NCBI GenBank assembly: GCA_965216655.1
Contig: CBDCGP010000009.1
Location: 1 to 64,000 of the forward strand
DNA: 64,000 nucleotides
Direction: 5' to 3'
DNA from: JAHELU01 sp965216655
GTDB lineage: Bacteria > Actinomycetota > Acidimicrobiia > Acidimicrobiales > SZUA-35
Below the pieces are notes generated by a model that was not told where the DNA came from, did not search any database, and was given only the letters and a program-made list of their open reading frames with translations. A program made the translations under genes and the position numbers. Shown piece by piece: positions 34,278-42,334 of this stretch (its first letter is position 1; each line of letters begins with the position of its first letter).

Positions 34278-35105
34278 ATGAGCCCGTTACGACTTGTGTG
34301 GTGGAGATATCTGATGGATCTGAGGCCGCTGGTCCGGTATGTCACGATCCGCCACTGGTCGCTGCGCCAGATCGGTGTTCACTCGCGGATCGTCGCTCAC
34401 CTGCTGGTCGGCAATCCCCACCAGGTGATCATCGCCTTCTACGGGCTGGCCATCTGGGACGCCTACAACTCCTTGTTCGCCGGCCTGGCGGCCTGGGCCT
34501 CCACGGCGGTGGCCGCCGAACTCGTGCTCCAGTTCATCCGGCTCCGGGGTACCAGCCCGACCGGCCTGTTGCTGGTCGGGTGGCGGGAGGCGTGGAGAGT
34601 TCGTCGGCGGTGGCCGGCCGACTGGGCTGTGGTCGCCGCCAAGACCAATGCGGTCCAGGCAGAGGTGGGAACCAGCGAGGAACCCAAGGCGCCTCCGTCT
34701 CGCCCGGTGCTCGACCACCCGAAGCTCTCGTGGGTGCCGGTCATCAACTGGCCGGTGGTTTCGTGGTGGGTCGGCCCACCACCGGGCCGCTCGTTTCGGG
34801 CGCTCGAGGTGACGACGGCCATCCTGGCGGCGAACATATCGCACTGTCTCGATATCCGGGTCGACTACGACCGACCCTCCGACTCCTACGGCCGCTTGTT
34901 CATCACGTTCGACGAGGTGGGTGCCGAAACGAACCAGATGCCCCCGGTCGACGACGATCCTGGTCCCGACGTCACGATCGGCGGACCGCCGACAGACCCG
35001 ATGCCCGTTCCTCCGCCGCTCCGGCTCGTGCGCCAGGACGCTCCGCCCGATCCCGGCGACCCCCACGAGCCCGACCCGATGCGCCAACCGAACCTGATGC
35101 GATGA
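34278..35105 (+). CDS. Hypothetical protein, partly membrane-associated
   Basis: 275 residues of unknown family. The N-terminus is rich in Trp and Arg (LVWWRYLMDLRPLVRYV), with a moderately hydrophobic stretch at about 55-90 (VIIAFYGLAIWDAYNSLFAG and AWASTAVAAELVLQF). A folded C-terminal domain contains LEVTTAILAANISHCLDIRV and GRLFITFDEVG. The last 50 residues are disordered, Pro/Asp-rich. The gene is preceded by a 170-bp gap after the hairpin, which may contain its promoter (a weak TTGATG...TATGAC pair at 34142-34169). It is followed after 24 bp by another unknown membrane protein. Confidence 0.65.
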   Translation: MSPLRLVWWRYLMDLRPLVRYVTIRHWSLRQIGVHSRIVAHLLVGNPHQVIIAFYGLAIWDAYNSLFAGLAAWASTAVAAELVLQFIRLRGTSPTGLLLVGWREAWRVRRRWPADWAVVAAKTNAVQAEVGTSEEPKAPPSRPVLDHPKLSWVPVINWPVVSWWVGPPPGRSFRALEVTTAILAANISHCLDIRVDYDRPSDSYGRLFITFDEVGAETNQMPPVDDDPGPDVTIGGPPTDPMPVPPPLRLVRQDAPPDPGDPHEPDPMRQPNLMR

Positions 35106-35129
35106 CGAGATGAGATGAGGAGAACCGCG

Positions 35130-35552
35130 ATGAGCCCAACCCCCGAATACATCGAACAATACAGCCGGCCGGCACCGCTCGGCGGGAGTGACCATTTGGC
35201 CGACGTGATCGACATCAGCCCGTGGCATGAGTCGGACACGGTGACGGCCACGGTCCAGCGTGCAAATCAGATCCGACCTCAGATCGGGCATGACGACACC
35301 GTCGTCCTCGGCCTGCTCGCCGGTCGGAGAGGAGGCTTCCACTCCGCCCCGCCGCCGGCCCGGCTGCAGCATCGGGCCTGGATGTTGTCGTCGCTGGTGA
35401 TCGCCGGTGGCGGCGTGGCCGCCGTCATGGCCGCCGGCGAGATCGGTGGTGGATCCTTGATCGCCACCGTCGCGGTCATCGCCACCGTGGTGTGCGGAGC
35501 GATCCTGGTCGCCGCTCAGATCACCGACGAGGTGCGCAGAGCCCGCCGCTGA
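35130..35552 (+). CDS. Small membrane protein
   Basis: 140 residues with two hydrophobic helices near the C-terminus (WMLSSLVIAGGGVAAVMAAG and LIATVAVIATVVCGAILVAA) and a soluble N-terminal 85 residues. ATG at 35130 follows GAGGAGAACCGCG, a better site than the ATG at 35115. Last gene of the unknown cluster; no family recognised. Confidence 0.7.
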   Translation: MSPTPEYIEQYSRPAPLGGSDHLADVIDISPWHESDTVTATVQRANQIRPQIGHDDTVVLGLLAGRRGGFHSAPPPARLQHRAWMLSSLVIAGGGVAAVMAAGEIGGGSLIATVAVIATVVCGAILVAAQITDEVRRARR

Positions 35553-35635
35553 GTGGTCCATCCTGCCTGATCCCCCCTGATCGGGGTCGGTTCCAGTGGC
35601 GTCCGCCCGCCACCGGGGCCGGCCCCAGATCGGGC

Positions 35636-36484
35636 TTAGTCGGGATCGGCGAAGTCAGGTGACCGTTTCTCGAAGAACGCCATCACCTGCTCGATCTGGT
35701 TTGGCGACCCGATGAGCTGACCGATCTCCTCCCGTTCCCGGGCGAAACCATCGGCCACCGAAACCTTCGGTGCCTCGTTGAACAGTCGCTTGGCGGCGCG
35801 GATGGCGTGGGGTGATTTCGAGGCGATGTCTGCCGCCATCTCCAGCGCCGCCGACCGCGGGTTGTCGCTCAACTTGGTGGCCAGGCCGAGTTCGTGGGCC
35901 TCGACGCCGGAAATCATCCGCCCGGTGAACGTCAGCTCCTTGGCCACGTCGACACCGACCAGGTTGACGAGCGCCTGTGTGCCCGTCATGTCCGGGATCA
36001 ACCCCCAGCGGATCTCGAGCACCGACATCGTGGCGTCGGGGGCGACGATTCGGATGTCGGCACCGAGGGCCAACTGGATACCCCCGCCGAGAGCATGACC
36101 GTGCACGGCGGCGATGACCGGCACCGGGAGCGACGTCCAGCCGTACACCGCCTGCTGTGCACCATGGGTGATGCGGCCGTCCAGCGGGGCGGTGATGTTG
36201 CGGACCTCACGGCCGTTCCCGCCGTCACTCGATCGGTCCCCACCCCCGCCGTTCGATCCGTCGTCGCCCATCCGCTCGAAGCTGGCGAAGTCGAGCCCGG
36301 CGCAGAAGGATTTGCCTTCGCCCGACAGCACCACGCAACGGAGGGTCGGGTCAGCCGCCAGCGCATCGGCAGTGTCTATCAACGCGGCGAACATGGCGGG
36401 GTCGAGAGCGTTCATCTTGTCGGCCCGGTTGAGGCGGACGTCGGCCACGCCCCCATCTCGTTCCACCGTGATTCGATCGCTCAT
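35636..36484 (-). CDS. Enoyl-CoA hydratase/isomerase (crotonase) family protein
   Basis: 282-residue crotonase, expected to act on acyl-CoA in the cytoplasm. Oxyanion-hole segments are present: FCAGLDFASFERM and VHGHALGGGIQLALGADIRI. The residue following IRWGLIPDMTGT corresponds to the catalytic region, but without the usual Glu pair being certain. A Gly/Ser-rich insertion (GDDGSNGGGGDRSSDGGNG) sits in the substrate loop and is longer than normal. ATG at 36484 follows AAAGGA; the longer frame upstream is not conserved-looking. It is a single gene. The exact reaction (hydration, isomerisation) cannot be set. Confidence 0.9.
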   Translation of the reverse strand: MSDRITVERDGGVADVRLNRADKMNALDPAMFAALIDTADALAADPTLRCVVLSGEGKSFCAGLDFASFERMGDDGSNGGGGDRSSDGGNGREVRNITAPLDGRITHGAQQAVYGWTSLPVPVIAAVHGHALGGGIQLALGADIRIVAPDATMSVLEIRWGLIPDMTGTQALVNLVGVDVAKELTFTGRMISGVEAHELGLATKLSDNPRSAALEMAADIASKSPHAIRAAKRLFNEAPKVSVADGFAREREEIGQLIGSPNQIEQVMAFFEKRSPDFADPD

Positions 36485-36594
36485 GGGATGCGTCCTTTCG
36501 GCGGCCGTCCGGCTGCCAACCCGTGAACGGAATCTACCTGAGTTCGCCCGGCGCGGCGAGATCGGATCGCCGATGTAGCGAGCCGTAGTCATCA

Positions 36595-37188
36595 TCAGTC
36601 GTCGTCATCCTCCGTGGTCTCCGATGACGAGGGTGAGGAGGTCGTCGTGGTCGTCGATTCCGACGCCGACGGCGACGTTGGCGGTGGTGTGGTGGTGGAG
36701 CTCGAGGTCGACGAGGCGTCGGACTCCGTCGAATCGGGGATCGGTGCCGTCGTCGTTGACGTCGTATCGGCCGTCACGTTCCTGGATGTGGTCGTAGTGG
36801 ATGACGTTGTGGTCGTTGTGGTCGGTGCGGCCCTGGTCGATGATGCCCTGCCGGTGGTGGATGTGGTTCTCACCGTGGTGGACGTGGCTGGAGTTCGCCC
36901 CGTCGTCGAAGCCGACAAGGGGGCGGGCGATGGCGAGCCGGCTGTGGTGACGTTGAGTACCGGGGTGGCCCCGCCGTTGGCGGTCGCCGACTCCGAGTTG
37001 AGCTCGCCGGAGGAGCGGTCGTCACCCGATGCCTGCGCCGCCGTGTTGTCGGTGCCGACGTCGACGCTGGAATGGATGGCCGGAGACTGGGCGGTCGCCG
37101 TCAGAACCAGCGTGGCAACGGACAGGAGCGCGCCGCAGGCGGCCACGATCTGAACCGTGCCGCTTCTCCTGTCCATCCAATCCAACAC
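36595..37188 (-). CDS. Ser/Thr-rich anchored surface protein
   Basis: 197 residues. One N-terminal hydrophobic helix (VQIVAACGALLSVATLVLTATA) acts as signal or anchor. The rest is extracellular low-complexity Ser/Thr/Pro with runs of Thr, ending in EDDDD. No folded domain. Start is GTG 37188 or ATG 37176. It resembles spacer or mucin-like wall-associated proteins and may be O-glycosylated, which is an inference. It lies downstream of a sigma/anti-sigma-like pair on the same strand, with a 156-bp gap. Confidence 0.65.
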   Translation of the reverse strand: MLDWMDRRSGTVQIVAACGALLSVATLVLTATAQSPAIHSSVDVGTDNTAAQASGDDRSSGELNSESATANGGATPVLNVTTAGSPSPAPLSASTTGRTPATSTTVRTTSTTGRASSTRAAPTTTTTTSSTTTTSRNVTADTTSTTTAPIPDSTESDASSTSSSTTTPPPTSPSASESTTTTTSSPSSSETTEDDDD

Positions 37189-37344
37189 GGCCCGACCACC
37201 TCATTCGAATGATGGTCGTGCCGGGCTCCGCAGGGCAGTAGGAAACGCCGGCACGACCAGCCCCTAAGGCGCACGGGGCCCAATGAAGGAGTCGCTGGGC
37301 GCACCCATCGCGATACCAGCGCCGACGAAATTGTCTCTGAACTG

Positions 37345-38583
37345 TCAGGAGCCGGTCTCGATCGTCAACGTCAGCTGGCCGACGCCCAAGTCGTGGCGGG
37401 TGGAACCGATACCGCCCGAACCCACGAATCGGATGGTCAGGCGCTGGGATCCGAGCGTCGTGATCTCCGGGGACCAACCGGGCTCGGCCACGACCTCCAG
37501 GCCGGTGAGACCGTTGGCATCATACGCAACGTCGACCCGGCCGGCCGACCCAAGATCGAACCGCCGACTGGTCGCCGAGGTCGGGCGATAGTCGGAGTCG
37601 GGGTCGACAACGAGACGGATCACCGTCGAGCGACCACGCTCATCGTCCTCCGCGTCGTCGTCTTCCTCTTCATATTCCTCGTCGTCGTCATCACCGTCAT
37701 CGCCTCCGTCGCCCCCGGCCGTCGGTCGGTCCGGATACTCGACACGGACTGCCGCCGAATCGTTGCCGTCGGAGAAGGCGACGTCGACGCCGCCTCGACC
37801 ATCGGCGCCGATGGTGTGGGCCCAGCCCGGTTCGGGCACGACATCGAGGACGGTTGCCGACCCCTCGTCGATGCTGAGGGCGACGGCTCCGGCCCGCCCG
37901 GCGCTGATGGCGACGCCGTCCGAGCTCAGCGACCTGCTTGCGGGTGGCACGGCCGTCGTTTGGGCGGCCGGTGAGGCCGAGGCGCCGCCCTGTCCCACCG
38001 TGGTGGCCGTCGCCCGGGTGGTGCCGTCATTTCCATCGGTGTTCGTAACGGCAGCGTCCGTATCGTCGGATACGACCGGCCCGTCCGCGATCGTGGTGGA
38101 GGGTGCGGTGATTCCTGCCCGCCGGTCGTCGACAGATGAATCGTCGGTGACCGTGGCGGCGGTCGACGTCGGATTCATGACCTCCGGCGTCTCGATCGTG
38201 CCCGTCGTGCTCGGAACCAGCTCGGTCTCGATCCGCCCCGTGTCGGTCTCCGTCGGTTGGGCCGTTGCGGCGACGATGCCGTAACCGGCGGCGAGAACCA
38301 GCACGGCCGCGGCCGCCGCGACGGCGAGCCGGCGTCGGCCCCGACCCGGAGCCGCCGATTCGGTGCCGGCCGTGGGCGTCAGCGGTCGGGTCTCCGATTC
38401 ATGAGCGATTGGAACCTCGTCGGGAGGACGGTTCGAGCGGCCGGGGATATCGGCTGCGATTCGAGCCGCGTCGTGGGCAATACGGGTGGCGACCTCACCA
38501 TCGAGGTGTGTCTCCTCGCCACCGACGACGGCCAGGACGTCGAGTGCCTCGGTGACCGTGACGGGTCCGGAACGACCGCTCAT
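37345..38583 (-). CDS. Membrane-anchored partner of ECF sigma factor
   Basis: 412 residues. A cytoplasmic N-terminus of about 90 residues (VTVTEALDVLAVVGGEETHL) is followed by one membrane helix (LAVAAAAAVLVLAAGYGIVA), a long extracellular Thr/Ser/Asp-rich linker, and a C-terminal region with two copies of a beta-rich motif centred on VVPEPGW and VVAEPGW. A run of acidic residues (about 30 Asp/Glu) separates the copies. The ATG overlaps the sigma stop (ATGA at 38580-38583), the usual arrangement of sigma/anti-sigma pairs. No zinc-binding anti-sigma motif is visible, so the anti-sigma role is inferred from position. Confidence 0.75.
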   Translation of the reverse strand: MSGRSGPVTVTEALDVLAVVGGEETHLDGEVATRIAHDAARIAADIPGRSNRPPDEVPIAHESETRPLTPTAGTESAAPGRGRRRLAVAAAAAVLVLAAGYGIVAATAQPTETDTGRIETELVPSTTGTIETPEVMNPTSTAATVTDDSSVDDRRAGITAPSTTIADGPVVSDDTDAAVTNTDGNDGTTRATATTVGQGGASASPAAQTTAVPPASRSLSSDGVAISAGRAGAVALSIDEGSATVLDVVPEPGWAHTIGADGRGGVDVAFSDGNDSAAVRVEYPDRPTAGGDGGDDGDDDDEEYEEEDDDAEDDERGRSTVIRLVVDPDSDYRPTSATSRRFDLGSAGRVDVAYDANGLTGLEVVAEPGWSPEITTLGSQRLTIRFVGSGGIGSTRHDLGVGQLTLTIETGS

Positions 38584-39200
38584 CGTGTCACCCCGAGCTC
38601 GGTGGCCAGCTCCGCCAACATCGGCGCCGTCGTGTCCGCTCCGGTCTCGGCCAGATGGCGGCGCAAGGAGGAGATCGCCCGTCGCTGATTGGCCTTGACG
38701 GCCGTTTCCGACGAGTCGATCACGTCGGCGACCTCCCGCACCGTCAGCCCCGACACGATGCGCATCGTCAGCACGTCGCGCTGAATCGGGGTGAGGACAT
38801 CGAGCAGCTCGAGCAACCACTCCCGATCGAGATTGCTCATCGCCTCCTGCTCCACGTTGCCCCCGATGTTGCGCCCGTCGAGGTCACCGGGGGCGTACGG
38901 TTCGGTTGGCCGGCGGGTGTTGTAGCGAATCACGTCGACGATCCGGCGCCTGGCGATCACGAAGGCGAGTGTCCGGAACGTTTCCCAGTCGCCGTCGAGA
39001 TCATCGATACCGCGGGCGAGGTCGAGAAAGACCTGGGCCAGCGTCTCGTCGGGGTCGTCCGATCCTCGGAGACTGGCGAAACCCCGCAACGGCGGACCGA
39101 GAATGGTGACCGCCCGCTGCCAGGCCTCCTCCGATCCCGCTTTGAGATCGGTGATCGACGGTGTAGGCGGCGAACCCTTCGGTCTTCGTCGGGGCGCCAT
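38580..39200 (-). CDS. ECF-type RNA polymerase sigma factor
   Basis: 206 residues. Region 2 contains DDPDETLAQVFLDLARGI and FRTLAFVIARRRIVDVIR. Region 4 contains LTPIQRDVLTMRIVSGLTVR and EVADVIDSSETAVKANQRRA. Start is ATG 39200 or GTG 39206; no ribosome binding site is evident, so the mRNA may be leaderless. It is translationally coupled to the membrane partner downstream and probably directs a small envelope-response regulon. Confidence 0.9.
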   Translation of the reverse strand: MAPRRRPKGSPPTPSITDLKAGSEEAWQRAVTILGPPLRGFASLRGSDDPDETLAQVFLDLARGIDDLDGDWETFRTLAFVIARRRIVDVIRYNTRRPTEPYAPGDLDGRNIGGNVEQEAMSNLDREWLLELLDVLTPIQRDVLTMRIVSGLTVREVADVIDSSETAVKANQRRAISSLRRHLAETGADTTAPMLAELATELGVTR

Positions 39201-39272
39201 CGCCACAACATACAGTTGCCTGGATGTATTCGCACCGGAAGTCGGTTGGTGTCGCTGCCGCCGGCGTTACGG

Positions 39273-40043
39273 TCAGTCGGCCGGCTTCCGCCACACCGAG
39301 ACGGCCGAGCGGCTGTCCCGGCTGAATGGGGTGCCGCTCCAATCGGCCACCCGTCGATGGAGGCTCAGCCCGGCGATCCGGGCCATGAGATCGAGTTCAG
39401 CGGGCCAGATGTAGCGATGTTCCGACGCCGATTTCGACCAGGTGCCGTGCTCGTTCATCCGGAAGTGATGCGACGTCAGCCGCTGTGTGACGGGGTCCAC
39501 GGTGTCGATGTTCAGATGGTCGTCGGTGAACGTGCACGGAACGGCCCCCTGCCCCGGCGGGAGGCGGCGTAGGTCGGGGACGAAGTTCTCGATCACGAAG
39601 TAGCCGCCCGGTACCAGATGGCGGCCGGCGTTGACGAAGCAGTCGACCTGGGCGTCCTGGGTCAGGAGGTTGGTGATCGTGTTGTAGACGAGGTAGACGA
39701 GGCCGAAGCCGCCCGGTCCTGGTGGGGGAGCGTCCGCGGTCGACATGTCACCGATCACCACCGGGATGTCGTCGGCTGAGACCTTGTCCCTCAGCTCGAT
39801 CACCATCGGCTCCGACAGCTCGATCCCGGCCACCGCCACCCCCCGCCGTCGCAGCGGCACAGCCACCCGGCCGGTGCCGATGGCAAGCTCGAGTGCGTGC
39901 GCGTCGTGGTCGGCGGCCGCGGCGTCGGTGGCGAGATCGAGAAGGTACCCGACCGTGTCATCGAGCACGCTCTCGTCGAACATCGACGCATGGTTGGTGT
40001 CGTAGCGGGCGGCGTCGTCGGCGGTCCACAGCTGAGATCTCAT
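39273..40043 (-). CDS. Class I SAM-dependent methyltransferase
   Basis: 256 residues. The start MRSQLWTADDAARYD at ATG 40043 opens a methyltransferase fold with the SAM-binding motif ALELAIGTGRVAVPL (motif I), GIELSEPMV (motif II), VVIGDMSTADAP and FGLVYLVYNT. The C-terminal region WPAELDLMARIAGLSLHRR is typical of small-molecule methyltransferases. The much longer frame upstream (to 40634) is a shadow of the acyltransferase gene. Substrate unknown. It runs in the same direction as the upstream acyltransferase with a 41-bp gap. Confidence 0.9.
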   Translation of the reverse strand: MRSQLWTADDAARYDTNHASMFDESVLDDTVGYLLDLATDAAAADHDAHALELAIGTGRVAVPLRRRGVAVAGIELSEPMVIELRDKVSADDIPVVIGDMSTADAPPPGPGGFGLVYLVYNTITNLLTQDAQVDCFVNAGRHLVPGGYFVIENFVPDLRRLPPGQGAVPCTFTDDHLNIDTVDPVTQRLTSHHFRMNEHGTWSKSASEHRYIWPAELDLMARIAGLSLHRRVADWSGTPFSRDSRSAVSVWRKPAD

Positions 40044-40084
40044 GTCCTCGATTGTGGTTCGTCCCGGTTGTCGGTGTCGTCGAT

Positions 40085-41125
40085 TTACGGGTCGGGCTCG
40101 GAAACCGCCGTCGGTGCCATCGGCCGGGTCAGCGCGTCGTCGATCCAGTCGTCGACCCGGCGCCATTGATCGAGCAGCCACTGTGATCGCCCGGCCCGAT
40201 CCGACGGGAGGTCGTGGAGTGACACGGTCCAGCCATGGGCGACGACCGTGCGGTGGAGCGGCATCAGCCTCCAGAGTGAGCGCAGACCGTGGATGTCGTC
40301 GAGTCCGGCGTGGCCGAGGAAGACCACGGTGGCGTGAGGCGCGCCCTCGATGGCGGCCATGACCCCGCCGGTCTTCGGCAGCAGCGTGTGTTTCAACGAC
40401 TCGGCCAGTTGGGCCCGGTGTTCCCGCCCCCGCGATCGCTCGAGTTCGATGCGCTCCGCCCGGCGCTTCGTGGTGAAGTTGCCCCCCTCGGGACACAGAA
40501 TGAGGGTCTCGGTGTCGCCCATGCCCGCGGTGAGGCGCCGGATCTCGTCGAGTTCGGCCACGGTGTCCTTCGGGGTCTGCAACAGATAGTGGAAGCCGAG
40601 TCGTTCGCCTGCGATGTCGAGGAAGGGGTCCCACTGCAGCTTGGCGGCGCCGATGGCGTGGCAGCGACGGTCCATGTCACGGAACACGATCTTCATGAGC
40701 CGGAGCGCATCGCCCGGCCCGACGTGTCGGGCGAACACCAGTTGCGGCCCGTCGGGTTCGGCATCGAGGGTCAGCGAGAAGTCGAAGCCGACGAAGAAGA
40801 CGATGGCATTGGTCACCAGTTCCATGTACTGCCCGGTGAGCAGGTTGTTGGCCTTCACCCAGATCGGGCGGTCCATGAACAGGCCGAACCCGCTGCCCAC
40901 CCAGACCGTGAACAGGGCGAAGAGGCCGAAGACCTCGGCCACACAGAAGGCGAGGCAGATGCCGACCAGGCGGCTGACGCGCCATCGCCTGCGATCGACG
41001 ATGAGATCGATGACGGCGGCCGCCAGATGGATGGCCGGCGACAGCACCGTGAAGATCAGCGCTCCGACGAACACGACCGGTGTGATGATGAGACGGCGGA
41101 TCCAGCGTGGGGGAACGAAGTCCAT
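40085..41125 (-). CDS. PlsC-like lysophospholipid acyltransferase
   Basis: 346 residues with two or three N-terminal membrane helices (IITPVVFVGALIFTVLSPAI and FCVAEVFGLFALFTVWVG) and a PlsC acyltransferase domain: the catalytic HX4D motif as RHVGPGDALRL, and CPEGGNFTTKRR in the place of the PEGTR substrate motif. It would transfer an acyl group to a lysophospholipid or related acceptor at the membrane. ATG at 41125 is the first start in frame. Divergent from the patatin gene 140 bp away, suggesting joint lipid remodelling. Confidence 0.88.
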   Translation of the reverse strand: MDFVPPRWIRRLIITPVVFVGALIFTVLSPAIHLAAAVIDLIVDRRRWRVSRLVGICLAFCVAEVFGLFALFTVWVGSGFGLFMDRPIWVKANNLLTGQYMELVTNAIVFFVGFDFSLTLDAEPDGPQLVFARHVGPGDALRLMKIVFRDMDRRCHAIGAAKLQWDPFLDIAGERLGFHYLLQTPKDTVAELDEIRRLTAGMGDTETLILCPEGGNFTTKRRAERIELERSRGREHRAQLAESLKHTLLPKTGGVMAAIEGAPHATVVFLGHAGLDDIHGLRSLWRLMPLHRTVVAHGWTVSLHDLPSDRAGRSQWLLDQWRRVDDWIDDALTRPMAPTAVSEPDP

Positions 41126-41264
41126 GAAGAACGCCTGTGACTGTTCGACGATAGGGAACGTGTGGACAGTGATGTTGACAGCGATTACACGGGCTCGTTC
41201 ACGTCCACAGTAGTTTGTCGGAACCGGACCGGTCCACAGCCGTACACGCCGGTAGCCTGATGCC

Positions 41265-42110
41265 ATGCCTCGCCACCAACACAAGGTCGCCTGGGTGCTG
41301 GGTGGTGGAGGTCTGCGGGGTGCCAGTGAGGTTGGCATGGCCCGGGCCCTCGCCGAATGGGGATCGGCCCCGGATCTCATCGTCGGAACGTCGATCGGAT
41401 CGCTGAACGGCGCGGTGCTGGCCTCGGGACCGATCGAGGACTCGGTCGGCCGGTTGTCGTCGATGTGGGAGCGTATGCAGGCCGGCTCGGTGTTCGGTGA
41501 ATCGTTGTTCAACCGGGTGCGTCACCTGTTCAATCACTGGACCCACTTCCACTCGAATCTGCCGCTGCGGTCCCTGGTCGAAACGTGGGTTCCGTACCGC
41601 AAACTGGAGGAGGCGCATACCGAGATCCAGACGTGCGCGGCCTGCATCGAGACCTCGTCGGAACACTGGTTCACCGAGGGCCCGGTCGTCCAGGCGGTCC
41701 TGGCCTCGTGTGCCCTCCCCGGGGTGCTGCCTCCGGTCGAGGTCGGTGGACGCCACTACATCGACGGCGGCGTCGTCAACTCGATCCCGGTGTCGCGGGC
41801 GATCGAGCTCGGGGCGACCGAGATCTACGTTCTCCACGTCGGACATATCGACGACCCGCTGACGGTGCCCCGGCATCCGTGGGACGTCGCCATGGTGTCG
41901 TTCGAGATCGCCCGCCGTCACCGGTTCCACCGGGAGCTCGAGACGGTCGACGACTCGGTTGTGGTGCACGTGTTGCCCACCGGCAAACCGCCGGGGCGAT
42001 ACAACGATCCGGCCAAGCTCCGCTACAACCACGACAAGGCCATCCGGGCCCACATCGACGCAGCCGAACTGGCCACCCGGGATTTCCTCTCGGATCTCGA
42101 TATCGGGTGA
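41265..42110 (+). CDS. Patatin-like phospholipase
   Basis: 281-residue patatin (RssA-like) hydrolase. Motifs: the oxyanion loop GGGGLRG, the nucleophile elbow GTSIG with the catalytic Ser, and the catalytic Asp in DGGVVNSIP. It hydrolyses acyl ester bonds in lipids through a Ser-Asp dyad. No signal peptide or membrane helix. The ATG at 41265 starts MPRHQHKVAWVLGGGG. It is divergent from the PlsC-like acyltransferase. The gene is followed by the 97-bp tandem repeat. Confidence 0.92.
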   Translation: MPRHQHKVAWVLGGGGLRGASEVGMARALAEWGSAPDLIVGTSIGSLNGAVLASGPIEDSVGRLSSMWERMQAGSVFGESLFNRVRHLFNHWTHFHSNLPLRSLVETWVPYRKLEEAHTEIQTCAACIETSSEHWFTEGPVVQAVLASCALPGVLPPVEVGGRHYIDGGVVNSIPVSRAIELGATEIYVLHVGHIDDPLTVPRHPWDVAMVSFEIARRHRFHRELETVDDSVVVHVLPTGKPPGRYNDPAKLRYNHDKAIRAHIDAAELATRDFLSDLDIG

Positions 42111-42140
42111 CCACGATCGACGCTTCGCGCTGAGGCCCCT

Positions 42141-42334
42141 GGGGCCACCGAAAAACCGGCCTCCAGGGCACCCCTGAAACCCATACGAGTTTGCGGCAGC
42201 AAACTCCAAGCGAGGCGCTCCGCGCCGAAGCCGTCTAGGGGCCACCGAAAAACCGGCCTCCAGGGCACCCCTGAAACCCATACGAGTTTGCGGCAGCAAA
42301 CTCCAAGCGAGGCGCTCCGCGCCGAAGTCGGCTA
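42141..42334. repeat. 97-bp tandem repeat, two full copies
   Basis: Copies 42141-42237 and 42238-42334 are almost identical, differing only near their ends (GCCGTCTA versus GTCGGCTA). A degenerate partial copy precedes them (about 42121-42140). Each unit contains an inverted repeat GAGTTTGC-GGCA-GCAAACTC and GGCGC-TCC-GCGCC, so each could fold. The last copy contains the stop codon of the convergent anti-sigma-like gene. It lies between convergent genes. Confidence 0.9.

Noticed and set aside
36614..37153. Plus-strand acidic Val-rich frame
   Set aside because: Complement of the Ser/Thr-rich gene; the codon repeats translate to Val/Asp runs on the other strand.
40044..40634. N-terminal extension of the methyltransferase frame
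   Set aside because: It is antisense-phase shadow sequence within the acyltransferase gene on the same strand; the methyltransferase fold begins at 40043.
42141..42334. Tandem repeats as CRISPR
   Set aside because: Units are 97 bp and directly adjacent, with no spacers and no cas genes.
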